Virus record (IMG/VR): IMGVR_UViG_3300006928_003520
Coordinates: 1-26,836 of that record
DNA length: 26,836 nucleotides
Source of the DNA: a virus
Strand: one strand, 5' to 3'
Below, piece by piece: positions 14,226 to 21,863 of the stretch. The translations under genes and the position numbers were made by a program. How positions within the stretch are numbered: the first letter of the stretch is position 1; each line of letters starts with the position of its first letter. Under the pieces are notes generated by a model, which worked only from the letters and a program-made list of their open reading frames with translations, did not search any database and was not told the DNA's origin.

Positions 14226-14360
14226 ATGATTAAAAAAGCTAAATATATATTGAAATGCGAAGCAGGCACATATGCCGAAGACAGCATTTCATCATTGGTG
14301 TGGACAATCTTTACACACCGACTCGGACACTTTCTAAAAGGAGAAGGTTTTCGAGACTAA
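14226..14360 (+). CDS. 44-residue small protein, possibly translated from a leaderless mRNA
   Basis: The frame (MIKKAKYILKCEAGTYAEDS...) runs 44 codons to TAA at 14358. There is no ribosome-binding site, and the ATG coincides with the start point predicted from the -10 element seven bases upstream, so a leaderless transcript is plausible. No family is recognised. It may alternatively be untranslated leader for Hsp20. Confidence 0.45.
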   Translation: MIKKAKYILKCEAGTYAEDSISSLVWTIFTHRLGHFLKGEGFRD

Positions 14361-14412
14361 CCGAGTCGCCAAATGGGACTCATATTAATAACACTGCCTA
14401 TAAGGAGTGACT

Positions 14413-14913
14413 ATGTATACTTACCGCGATCAATGGACAACCCAATTTCCCCAGGAATTCAATAAAGCACTTAACTGTGCAGTTGGATTTGATAATATGA
14501 TCCAGAGACTTTTTGAAGTATCTGATGGAGGAGGTAAGGGATCCAATAACTACCCACCTTACAATTTGATAAGAGAGAATGATAATTACATTCTTGAAAT
14601 GGCTTTGGCTGGCTTCCACGAGGAACAGTTAGAGGTTAAATATCAAGATGGTACCCTGACGGTCGGTACTATAAAAGGTTGGGAACAAGACCTTGATGAA
14701 GATAAATATATTCATCGTGGCATTGCGGCACGTACGTTTACCCGCACGTTTACCCTATCTGACGATGTTATCGTGAAGGGAGCAGACTTCAAAAATGGTC
14801 TGCTTATTATTACTATGGAACGCATTGTGCCTGATGAGAAAAAGGCAAGGACTATTCCGATAGGGGAGTCGAATACTAAATCAGAAAGTCAGTTATTGAC
14901 TGAAGACAAGTAA
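14413..14913 (+). CDS. hsp20: Small heat-shock protein, Hsp20/IbpA family
   Basis: The 166-residue protein has the IbpA layout: VGFDNMIQRLFE near the N-terminus, the alpha-crystallin domain from YPPYNLIRENDNYILEMALA through the FTRTFTLSDDVIVKGADFKN strand, GLLIITMERIVPDEKKARTI, and a short tail. These ATP-independent holdases bind unfolding proteins and are common in marine T4-like phages, where a role in virion assembly is suspected. TAAGGAG (14401-14407) is placed five bases before ATG 14413, so the in-frame GTG at 14407, which lies inside that site, is not the start. Confidence 0.93.
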   Translation: MYTYRDQWTTQFPQEFNKALNCAVGFDNMIQRLFEVSDGGGKGSNNYPPYNLIRENDNYILEMALAGFHEEQLEVKYQDGTLTVGTIKGWEQDLDEDKYIHRGIAARTFTRTFTLSDDVIVKGADFKNGLLIITMERIVPDEKKARTIPIGESNTKSESQLLTEDK

Positions 14914-14923
14914 TCACAAGTGG

Positions 14924-14939
14924 GGTGCCTTCGGGCACC
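14924..14939 (+). terminator. GC-rich TTCG hairpin after hsp20 (terminator-like)
   Basis: GGTGCC and GGCACC pair around a TTCG tetraloop, 11 bases after the hsp20 stop. The stem resembles the terminator at 1018-1041, but no U-run follows, so it may only attenuate transcription or protect the upstream mRNA end. Confidence 0.5.
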
Positions 14940-14952
14940 TCTGAAGGAATGA

Positions 14953-15417
14953 ATGAAAATATCACGTAACTTTTCTCTGAATGAACTTACCAAATCATCG
15001 ACTGCTATACGTCTTGGTTTAGATAATTCTCCATCCATGGAGCACTTAGTTCCTATGACCGCACTGTGTCACAAGGTATTACAACCTGTTAGAGATGAAC
15101 ACGGGGTCGTGACTGTTAACAGTTGTTATCGTAGTCCAGCACTTAATGAGGCAGTAAAAGGTTCAGCAACATCCCAGCATTGTAAGGGTCAGGCAGCAGA
15201 CATTGAAGTCATGCGAATGGGAAATGATGAACTCGCCGCATGGATATACAACAATCTTGATTTTGATCAGTTGATCCTAGAATATTTTGATCCTAAGTCT
15301 GGTGATCCAAATGATGGTTGGGTGCATGTTTCTTACAGCCATGATGGCGACAATCGTAAAAACGCCATGATGATTAACAAATCAACACAAGGCAAGTACA
15401 TACCATGGGAACCATAA
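14953..15417 (+). CDS. Endolysin-like M15 peptidase (L-alanyl/D-alanyl zinc peptidase)
   Basis: The 154-residue protein matches the M15 (VanY/Peptidase_M15_3) fold: VTVNSCYRSPALNEAV, then SQHCKGQAADIE with zinc ligands His76 and Asp83, and WVHVSY with His125. Such enzymes cut peptide bridges in peptidoglycan. There is no signal peptide, so release would depend on a holin, for which the small membrane protein at 13267 is the candidate. GAAGGA at 14943-14948 sets the start. Confidence 0.85.
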   Translation: MKISRNFSLNELTKSSTAIRLGLDNSPSMEHLVPMTALCHKVLQPVRDEHGVVTVNSCYRSPALNEAVKGSATSQHCKGQAADIEVMRMGNDELAAWIYNNLDFDQLILEYFDPKSGDPNDGWVHVSYSHDGDNRKNAMMINKSTQGKYIPWEP

Positions 15418-15545
15418 AAGAAAAATTAGCAGATAAATGTTGGAATATTTTGCAGTGGGCAGACTCAATACTGCTACACTGGCGTAGTAAAGTGAACAAG
15501 TGGAAAGATAAATTAAAACAAGAACAACGAACAACAAATAACTGA
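15405..15545 (+). CDS. 46-residue basic amphipathic protein, unknown
   Basis: ATG 15405 overlaps the endolysin end by 13 bases and the frame stops three bases before gp43. The product (MGTIKEKLADKCWNILQWAD...) is Lys- and Trp-rich, probably one amphipathic helix. The ribosome-binding site is weak, which suggests coupling to endolysin translation. Function is unknown. Confidence 0.5.
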   Translation: MGTIKEKLADKCWNILQWADSILLHWRSKVNKWKDKLKQEQRTTNN

Positions 15546-15548
15546 TTA

Positions 15549-18053
15549 ATGCATTTTTATACCTCAGTAAATAAACTAGGTAATAGTGTCGTCGTCAGGG
15601 GCATCCGTGACGGCAAACGATACAAGCAGAACATCAAAAATTATGAACCCACGATGTTTGTTGTTGATTCAACAGGCAAGTCTCCGTGGCGTACAACTGA
15701 TGGGAAGTGTGTCGCACCAATCAAAGTCGGCAACACAACTGAACTCCATAAGTGGAGAGAAAAATACAAAGAAGTAGACAACTTCCCTATCTATGGGTAT
15801 GAAAGATATGCCCAGCAATGGATCACTGAAAATTTCCCTGAAGAAATCGCCTTTGATTTTACCCAGTTCCGTATTGGTTATATGGATATTGAGGTATCAT
15901 CTGAAGAAGGTTTCCCCTCCCCTGAGCAAGCAAATTACCCAGTTACTGCCATCACTCTTTACGTTGATGGCAAATATTACATCTGGGGTTCACAACCTTG
16001 GGAAAACAAAGATAACATCAATGCAGAATATCGTCTATTTGAAGACGAAAAGGTTTTGCTTGATGACTTCCTCCTCACTTGGCAGAAACTAGACCTAGAC
16101 ATCATCACTGGTTGGAATGTCAGGTTCTTTGACCTACCTTACCTTTACAATCGTGTAGCCAAACTTGTTGGTGATGATGCCAACAAAAGATGGTCACCAT
16201 GGAATTATGTTAGGTATGCTACCACACCTGGATATGCAGGCAAACATAGAGAGTTTATTGACATACTTGGTATAGCAACTCTTGATTACATTGAGTTGTA
16301 TAAGAAGTTTACCTATGTCAATCAGGAATCATATAGACTTGATTTCATTGCTAATGCTGAACTTGGTACAGGTAAACTTTCATTTGAGGAATATGGGTCA
16401 CTTCATACCCTTTGGAAGAGTGATTGGCAAAAGTATTTGGACTACAACATACAAGACGTATCATTGATTGTACAGTTGGAAGCCAAAATGAAACTGATTG
16501 AGACTGCCGTCACCCTGACCATGTCAATGAAGTCTGTGCCTGATGCATGTTATACTCAGGTGCAAATGTGGGACAACAAAATATATGACTACCTTTGGAG
16601 ACGCAATATTGTTGTGCCACCTCGTAAAGATGATGGGCATCGTGATTCAGTTGAAGGTGCCTATGTCAAAGATGTTCATCCTGGCTTATACAACTGGGTC
16701 ATGTCCTTTGACTTGAATAGTTTGTACCCTCATCTCATCATGCAGTATAATGTATCACCTGAGACTTACCTTGGTGTCGACAACACTCCTGGAGTAAGAA
16801 GGTTTTTGAACAAAGATGTTGACTTACCTGAAAACTGCACCATGACTCCAAATGGTGCCAAGTTCAAAACAGACAAACAAGGTTTCCTTCCCAAACTGAT
16901 GCAACAGTTTTACGATGATCGTAAGATTTTCAAAAAGCAAATGCTCAAACATGAGCAGGAGTTGGTCCATGAAACTGATCCTGCCAAAAGATTTGAACTT
17001 GAGAAAAAGATCTCATCGCTGAATAACCTTCAGATGGCTCGTAAGATTTCATTAAACTCTGCTTATGGTGCACTTGGTAATATTTACTTCAGATGGTATG
17101 ATCGCAACTTGGCTGAGGCGATTACACTTGCTGGACAACTGTCCATTAGGACTGCTGAGATAGCAGTTAACAAATGGATGAATGGAATATTCAAAAATGA
17201 AAAAGACTATGTTATTGCTGCTGATACGGATTCGCTTTATATTAATATGGAAGATATGGTCACGGATAGATTTAAAGATGTCCCATTCGATCCAATGGAA
17301 ACTGTTATTGTTGAATTTTTGGATAAGGTGGGTGATGGGCCACTTCAGACTGTTATTGATGAAGCGTATAAAGATCTTGCCATATACACAAATGCGTTTG
17401 AGCAAAAAATGTTCATGAAACGTGAGGGTATTTCCTCCAAGGGTATTTGGACTGCTAAAAAACATTATATTCTCAATGTTTGGAACAATGAGGGTGTCCA
17501 GTATGAAAAACCTAAATTAAAAATGATGGGCATTGAAGCAGTCAAGTCCTCAACTCCATCCGTGTGTCGTGACAAACTCAAAAAAGCATTTGACATCATC
17601 ATGAACAAAGATGAAGCATTCCTACAAGAGTTTGTCAGGAAGTTTAAGTTGGAGTATCATTCCCTGCCAGTTGAAGATATTTGTTTTCCAAGGGGTGTGA
17701 AAGGTTTGGCCAAGTATCGTGACAAACAATCACTATACAAAACTGGGACACCTATCCATGTGCGAGGTTCACTTTTATACAACAACGCACTTGAGGAATA
17801 TAAGGTTGGACAAAAATATGAGAAGATCCAAGAGGGTGAGAAAATCAAATTTACTTATCTTAAGATCCCAAATCCAACTCATGAGAACGTGATTGCTATG
17901 GTTGATGGCCTACCAAAAGAGTTTGGTCTCGATAAATATGTTGATCGCGATATAATGTTTCACAAAACTTATGAAGAACCATTGAATGACATTGTTGAAA
18001 AGATTGGTTGGTCTCTTGAGAAGAAAAACTCGCTTGAGGACTTCTTCGCCTAA
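15549..18053 (+). CDS. 43: DNA polymerase, family B, gp43
   Basis: This 834-residue polymerase is slightly shorter than T4 gp43 (898). The 3'-5' exonuclease motifs are MDIEV (Asp113, Glu115), GWNVRFFDLPYL and YNIQDVSLI. The polymerase motifs are A SFDLNSLYPHLI (Asp388), B KISLNSAYGALGN and C AADTDSLYI (Asp559, Asp561). It replicates phage DNA with the gp45 clamp and proofreads. All catalytic residues are present. The start has no clear ribosome-binding site and is probably coupled to the small ORF that ends three bases upstream. It is immediately followed by a promoter that makes uvsX a separate unit. Confidence 0.97.
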   Translation: MHFYTSVNKLGNSVVVRGIRDGKRYKQNIKNYEPTMFVVDSTGKSPWRTTDGKCVAPIKVGNTTELHKWREKYKEVDNFPIYGYERYAQQWITENFPEEIAFDFTQFRIGYMDIEVSSEEGFPSPEQANYPVTAITLYVDGKYYIWGSQPWENKDNINAEYRLFEDEKVLLDDFLLTWQKLDLDIITGWNVRFFDLPYLYNRVAKLVGDDANKRWSPWNYVRYATTPGYAGKHREFIDILGIATLDYIELYKKFTYVNQESYRLDFIANAELGTGKLSFEEYGSLHTLWKSDWQKYLDYNIQDVSLIVQLEAKMKLIETAVTLTMSMKSVPDACYTQVQMWDNKIYDYLWRRNIVVPPRKDDGHRDSVEGAYVKDVHPGLYNWVMSFDLNSLYPHLIMQYNVSPETYLGVDNTPGVRRFLNKDVDLPENCTMTPNGAKFKTDKQGFLPKLMQQFYDDRKIFKKQMLKHEQELVHETDPAKRFELEKKISSLNNLQMARKISLNSAYGALGNIYFRWYDRNLAEAITLAGQLSIRTAEIAVNKWMNGIFKNEKDYVIAADTDSLYINMEDMVTDRFKDVPFDPMETVIVEFLDKVGDGPLQTVIDEAYKDLAIYTNAFEQKMFMKREGISSKGIWTAKKHYILNVWNNEGVQYEKPKLKMMGIEAVKSSTPSVCRDKLKKAFDIIMNKDEAFLQEFVRKFKLEYHSLPVEDICFPRGVKGLAKYRDKQSLYKTGTPIHVRGSLLYNNALEEYKVGQKYEKIQEGEKIKFTYLKIPNPTHENVIAMVDGLPKEFGLDKYVDRDIMFHKTYEEPLNDIVEKIGWSLEKKNSLEDFFA

Positions 18054-18060
18054 AAAGAAC

Positions 18061-18089
18061 TTGACATTCGAGGGATTAAAAGGTATAAT
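18061..18089 (+). promoter_or_regulatory. Sigma70-type promoter (class AGGTATAAT) upstream of uvsX
   Basis: Consensus TTGACA (18061-18066) and TATAAT (18084-18089) are 17 bases apart, with the same AACTTGACA and AGGTATAAT context as the promoters at 4847 and 14192. It begins seven bases after the gp43 stop and has a predicted transcript start near 18096. Confidence 0.9.
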
Positions 18090-18120
18090 AGTTGTTGTTC
18101 AAAATCCCAAGGACCCAAAT

Positions 18121-18219
18121 ATGTTATATGAGCACCCGTGTCGATCTTGGGAGGACATGGATGCATTTTTTAATATGTCGCCATATAATTGGCGTGTGAT
18201 TGAAGTAAGGAAAATATGA
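18121..18219 (+). CDS. 32-residue leader protein of uvsX, unknown
   Basis: ATG 18121 has AAGGA at 18109-18113 and follows the promoter by about 25 bases of leader. The product begins [20 protein letters not shown] and ends in an ATGA overlap with uvsX, which would couple their translation. The frame is also open upstream into gp43 but that part precedes the promoter. No family is recognised. Confidence 0.6.
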   Translation: MLYEHPCRSWEDMDAFFNMSPYNWRVIEVRKI

Positions 18220-19298
18220 ATGAATACCTTCAGGACTTGGTTAAGGAGACTGGCAATGAATATGCAGGAGTTGTTGCGGATGGCGTATCTGCTGGTGATG
18301 TTACCGATTATATTGATTCTGGCAGTTATGTACTTAATGCTCTCTCATCTGGCTCAATATTCGGTGGCTTCCCGTCTAACAAAATTACTGCGATTGCAGG
18401 AGAACAAGCAACTGGCAAGACTTTTTTCGTACTCGGCATGGTACGATCCTTTCTTGATAACAACCCAACTGGTGGGGTTTTATATTTTGAGAGTGAGTCA
18501 GCACTAAGCAAAGAGATGGTTGAGAGTCGAGGCATTGACTCTAAACGCATGTATATTATCCCAGTGACAACCATTCAAGAGTTTCGTTCTCAGGCACTCA
18601 AGGTGATTGACATGCATCTAAAAACACCTGAGAAGGATCGCCCACCATTGGTGATTTGTCTTGATAGTTTAGGCAACCTGTCAACTGAGAAAGAAGTCTC
18701 AGACATGCAGGAAGGTAAAGACACAAGGGATATGACTCGTGCTCAGTTGATTCGTGGAGCATTCCGTGTCCTAACTCTGAAAGCAGGCAAAGCCAACATT
18801 CCTATATTTGTTACAAACCATACCTTTGATGTGATTGGTTCCTATGTCCCAATGAAGGACATGGGTGGTGGTGCAGGTTTGAAGTATGCTGCATCAAATA
18901 TTATTTTCTTGAGTAAACGTAAAGTTAGAGATGGAACTGAGATTGTTGGTAATATTGTAAAAGCAAAAAATTACAAATCACGTCTAACAAAAGAGAATAA
19001 GCAGGTCGAAGTTGCTATCACCTACGACAAAGGTTTGGATCGTTATTATGGTATGTTGGATCTTGCCTTGCGCTATAATATATTTAAAAGTGTATCTACC
19101 AGAGTCGAACTTCCAGATGGGTCTAAGCAGTTTGGTAAGACGATCAATGAGAATCCTGAAAAGTTTTTTACAGAAGATATTCTAAAACAAATTGATGAGG
19201 GTGCTAAGAATGAGTTCTTGTATTCCTCAACTGAACCTTGGACAGAGGAAGAAGATGGCGAGTCACAGACCGAGTCCACCAGCACCAATGCTGATTGA
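18216..19298 (+). CDS. uvsX: RecA-like recombinase UvsX
   Basis: The 360-residue RecA-fold protein has Walker A GEQATGKT (62-69), Walker B VICLDSLG (Asp150), an IFVTNHTFD strand and a DNA-binding-loop region with [15 protein letters not shown]4 UvsX has 391 residues. It forms filaments on single-stranded DNA for strand exchange and recombination-dependent replication. The C-terminus is acidic ([14 protein letters not shown]), as expected for a gp32/UvsY-regulated recombinase. It overlaps a leader peptide upstream and a 65-residue gene downstream. Confidence 0.95.
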   Translation: MNEYLQDLVKETGNEYAGVVADGVSAGDVTDYIDSGSYVLNALSSGSIFGGFPSNKITAIAGEQATGKTFFVLGMVRSFLDNNPTGGVLYFESESALSKEMVESRGIDSKRMYIIPVTTIQEFRSQALKVIDMHLKTPEKDRPPLVICLDSLGNLSTEKEVSDMQEGKDTRDMTRAQLIRGAFRVLTLKAGKANIPIFVTNHTFDVIGSYVPMKDMGGGAGLKYAASNIIFLSKRKVRDGTEIVGNIVKAKNYKSRLTKENKQVEVAITYDKGLDRYYGMLDLALRYNIFKSVSTRVELPDGSKQFGKTINENPEKFFTEDILKQIDEGAKNEFLYSSTEPWTEEEDGESQTESTSTNAD

Positions 19299-19452
19299 GA
19301 CTGAATCACATATAAATGAGCATGAGATTATGCAGATGTTACAAAGGCATGCTCTAAATGGTCAAACTGAGAAGTTCTATGAGTTACTCAAAGAGATTCC
19401 TGGTGAAGACAAGCGAAGGGATATCATAGAATTATGCCAGATGAAGAGATAG
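19255..19452 (+). CDS. 65-residue protein overlapping uvsX, unknown
   Basis: ATG 19255 has AGAGGA at 19244-19249, five bases away, and overlaps the uvsX end by 44 bases. The frame extends further upstream but without a ribosome-binding site. The product starts [12 protein letters not shown] and continues as two charged helices ([20 protein letters not shown]). It overlaps the next gene by 19 bases. Function is unknown. Confidence 0.6.
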   Translation: MASHRPSPPAPMLIETESHINEHEIMQMLQRHALNGQTEKFYELLKEIPGEDKRRDIIELCQMKR

Positions 19453-19856
19453 AACATGAGGTACAAGTCGGTGATAAAGTTTATACCGACAAAGGTATGG
19501 CCCAGGCAAGTATTACCTGGGCATGGGTTTTAAACCCTATTGATCAAGATGATACTGATCACCATTGCATCCAAATTAGTCATCCAAATTTTGACGGAAC
19601 CATCATACGCCTAAATAACATCGGAGTCATAGGCGATGACCCTCATCCAGAGACTGGTGAGGTACACCCAAAAGCAGGCAGACTTTACGTGGACTATAGC
19701 ATTATTGCAGTCCAGACTAAGTCAAGTGCTGATAGGACTGAATGGAAGCAAGAAGAAAAAGAAGAGTTTGATGAAGTAGTTGAGCATATTGCTATACAAA
19801 TCTTAGCGAGAGATGGACTTGATAGAGCTAACAATCCTGCGGAACCTATTAACTAA
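19434..19856 (+). CDS. Hypothetical acidic protein upstream of gp41, 140 aa
   Basis: The product ([20 protein letters not shown]...) opens with a small beta-barrel-like stretch, contains HHCIQISHPNFDGTIIRLNN and ends in acidic helices. The ribosome-binding site is poor (AAGGGA is 12 bases away), so coupling to the overlapping gene upstream is likely. It overlaps the gp41 start by 44 bases. No family is recognised. Confidence 0.65.
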   Translation: MPDEEIEHEVQVGDKVYTDKGMAQASITWAWVLNPIDQDDTDHHCIQISHPNFDGTIIRLNNIGVIGDDPHPETGEVHPKAGRLYVDYSIIAVQTKSSADRTEWKQEEKEEFDEVVEHIAIQILARDGLDRANNPAEPIN

Positions 19857-21213
19857 CGAACCTTTTATGAGGAAGACTCTTCCCTTCCTCAAACCAGATT
19901 ATTTTCATGACCCTGTACAAAAAGTTGTTTTCAACCAGATATTTTCTTTCATAGAGAAATACAATGCTTGCCCTACGCAAGAGTCATTAAGTATTGATCT
20001 AAGTAAAGCAAAGTTATCTGATGATTTGTTCAAGGGGTCAGTTACCCTAGTCAATGAGTTAAAGTCAGAGGAAGATAGTCCTGAAATTGAGTGGTTGGTA
20101 GATGAGACTGAAAAGTTCTGCCAAGACAAAGCAGTATACAACTCAATTATGAAATCGATTGAGATCATCGATGGGACAAACAAAAAAGACGATAGTGGAG
20201 CAATCCCTAAAATACTATCTGATGCTCTAGCAGTCTCTTTTGATCCAAATATCGGTCACGACTTCATCAAAGATGCTGAAGCAAGATTCGACTGGTATCA
20301 TCGCCGAGAGTCTAAGATAGAATTCGATTTAGAGTACATGAACAAGATCACTGATGGTGGTCTGCCTGACAAGACATTGAATATTGTCATGGCTGGCACT
20401 GGAGTTGGTAAATCATTGTTCATGTGTCATTGTGCAGCAGCAAACCTGTATCAAGGTAAAAACGTGCTGTACATTACGATGGAGATGGCTGAGGAACGAA
20501 TCGCAGAAAGAATTGATGCTAACCTGCTCGACATCCCACTCCATCAACTAAGAGAGATACCAAAGGACACTTACGACAGTAAAATATCGTCCTTGAAAAG
20601 TCAAGTCAAAGGCAAGTTGATTGTCAAAGAATATCCCACTGCCAGTGCGCATGTTGGGCACTTTAGACACCTTGTCAATGAACTGAAGATAAAAAGAAAT
20701 ATACGTCCAGATATAATCTATGTGGACTATTTGAATATCTGTGCATCCGCTCGAATGAAGGGCAACCTGACTAACCTGTATCAACTGGTTAAGTCGATTG
20801 CTGAAGAGTTGAGAGGTTTTGCAACAGAGATGGAGGTGCCCATCGTCTCAGCCACTCAGTTGAATCGTTCAGGATTCATGTCAAGTGATGTAGACCTTGG
20901 AGACACTTCCGAATCATTTGGATTGCCTGCTACAGCAGACTTCTTTATTGCCATCCAGTCATCTGATGAACTGGAGGAAAAAGGTTTGTTGTTAGTGAAG
21001 CAACTCAAAAACCGATACAATGACCCTGCTATGTATAAAAGGTTCGTGATCGGTGTTGATCGTTCAAAAATGCGTCTGTTTGACATAAGTGATCAAAGTT
21101 ACGTCAACAATACACAAGGTAAGAAACAAAAAGAGGATGATACTCCTGCCTTTGATGTTGGTACTGACAATCGCATGACAAACAAACGTGATTTCGGAAA
21201 TTTTCAATTCTAA
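19813..21213 (+). CDS. 41: Replicative DNA helicase, DnaB-like gp41
   Basis: The 466-residue protein is collinear with T4 gp41 (475). It shares WLVDETEKFCQ, GAIPKILSDALAVSFD, AGTGVGKS (Walker A, 194-201), NVLYITMEMAEERIAERIDA, RPDIIYVDYLNIC (Walker B), SIAEELRGFATE and ESFGLPATADFFIAI. It is the 5'-3' hexameric helicase that unwinds DNA at the fork and recruits the primase gp61, which is not in this window. The ribosome-binding site is weak, so expression probably depends on coupling to the overlapping gene upstream. Confidence 0.95.
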   Translation: MDLIELTILRNLLTNEPFMRKTLPFLKPDYFHDPVQKVVFNQIFSFIEKYNACPTQESLSIDLSKAKLSDDLFKGSVTLVNELKSEEDSPEIEWLVDETEKFCQDKAVYNSIMKSIEIIDGTNKKDDSGAIPKILSDALAVSFDPNIGHDFIKDAEARFDWYHRRESKIEFDLEYMNKITDGGLPDKTLNIVMAGTGVGKSLFMCHCAAANLYQGKNVLYITMEMAEERIAERIDANLLDIPLHQLREIPKDTYDSKISSLKSQVKGKLIVKEYPTASAHVGHFRHLVNELKIKRNIRPDIIYVDYLNICASARMKGNLTNLYQLVKSIAEELRGFATEMEVPIVSATQLNRSGFMSSDVDLGDTSESFGLPATADFFIAIQSSDELEEKGLLLVKQLKNRYNDPAMYKRFVIGVDRSKMRLFDISDQSYVNNTQGKKQKEDDTPAFDVGTDNRMTNKRDFGNFQF

Positions 21214-21223
21214 TGAGTAGTCT

Positions 21224-21835
21224 ATGCTTGACCCTAAAAGGATGCACCGCATCTTTGGTACCATCGATGCTGCCCACAAAACTTGGGACCATTTTGTAAA
21301 TCATCACGCCACCTCATGGGATACTATTGAGATCCAAATGTCCGAAGATCTCACTGAGGTGCTTGGAGTCCAAACCAAGTTTTTAGTTAAGATAGCCAAA
21401 CGACTTAACGCCAATGAGTGTTATTTGGATGGCTCCACGTATGTACCAGATACCTACCGATCTGATGCTCGTATTGACATCACCTTTTATTGTTCTGAGA
21501 TGGTGTATGAGAGGAAGGTTGGGATCACCCTACCAGTATTAACTGAACTAGCTCATGATTTTACTAAGGTCATTCTGCATGAATATACCCATGCCAATCA
21601 GAATGACTGTGATCATGACCCTGGGGATCAAATTTATGATTTGGTCGATCCACTGGAGGTTGATGCTTACTCATCTGAGCTAGCATATGACTACATTCGG
21701 TACAACCATGACCTCACCAAGTCTGATGTGTTTGATAGGTTTCATAAGTCTACATCAAGTGAAGTCAAGTCCGAACTATACCATCTGACCGCACTTAAAG
21801 CAGAATTTCTTGAGAAATTGGTAACACCTAAATAG
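21224..21835 (+). CDS. Zincin-like putative metalloprotease (HEYTH)
   Basis: The 203-residue protein has LAHDFTKVILHEYTHANQ with HEYTH at 119-123, and about 20 residues later DPLEVDAYSSELAYDYI, where Glu145 can serve as the third zinc ligand of a gluzincin-type site. The first 80 residues lack known motifs. The stop overlaps a CTAAATA element. Possible roles include processing of virion or host proteins; there is no signal peptide. It is unrelated by motif context to the zincin in the CobT-like protein. Confidence 0.6.
   Translation: MLDPKRMHRIFGTIDAAHKTWDHFVNHHATSWDTIEIQMSEDLTEVLGVQTKFLVKIAKRLNANECYLDGSTYVPDTYRSDARIDITFYCSEMVYERKVGITLPVLTELAHDFTKVILHEYTHANQNDCDHDPGDQIYDLVDPLEVDAYSSELAYDYIRYNHDLTKSDVFDRFHKSTSSEVKSELYHLTALKAEFLEKLVTPK
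21828..21834 (+). promoter_or_regulatory. CTAAATA element, candidate late promoter of the 3' cluster
   Basis: CTAAATA overlaps the stop codon of the zincin-like gene and ends 29 bases before the next start, leaving room for a start site and the AGGAG at 21854-21858. It is the best-placed of the three such elements and would head the cluster of putative capsid-targeted proteins. Confidence 0.45.
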
Positions 21836-21863
21836 AAGGCAATCTTTTATTTTAGGAGTTATA

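Noticed and set aside
17052-17465. 137-codon minus-strand ORF opposite gp43
   Set aside because: Shadow of the polymerase motif C region, with no ribosome-binding site or recognisable product.
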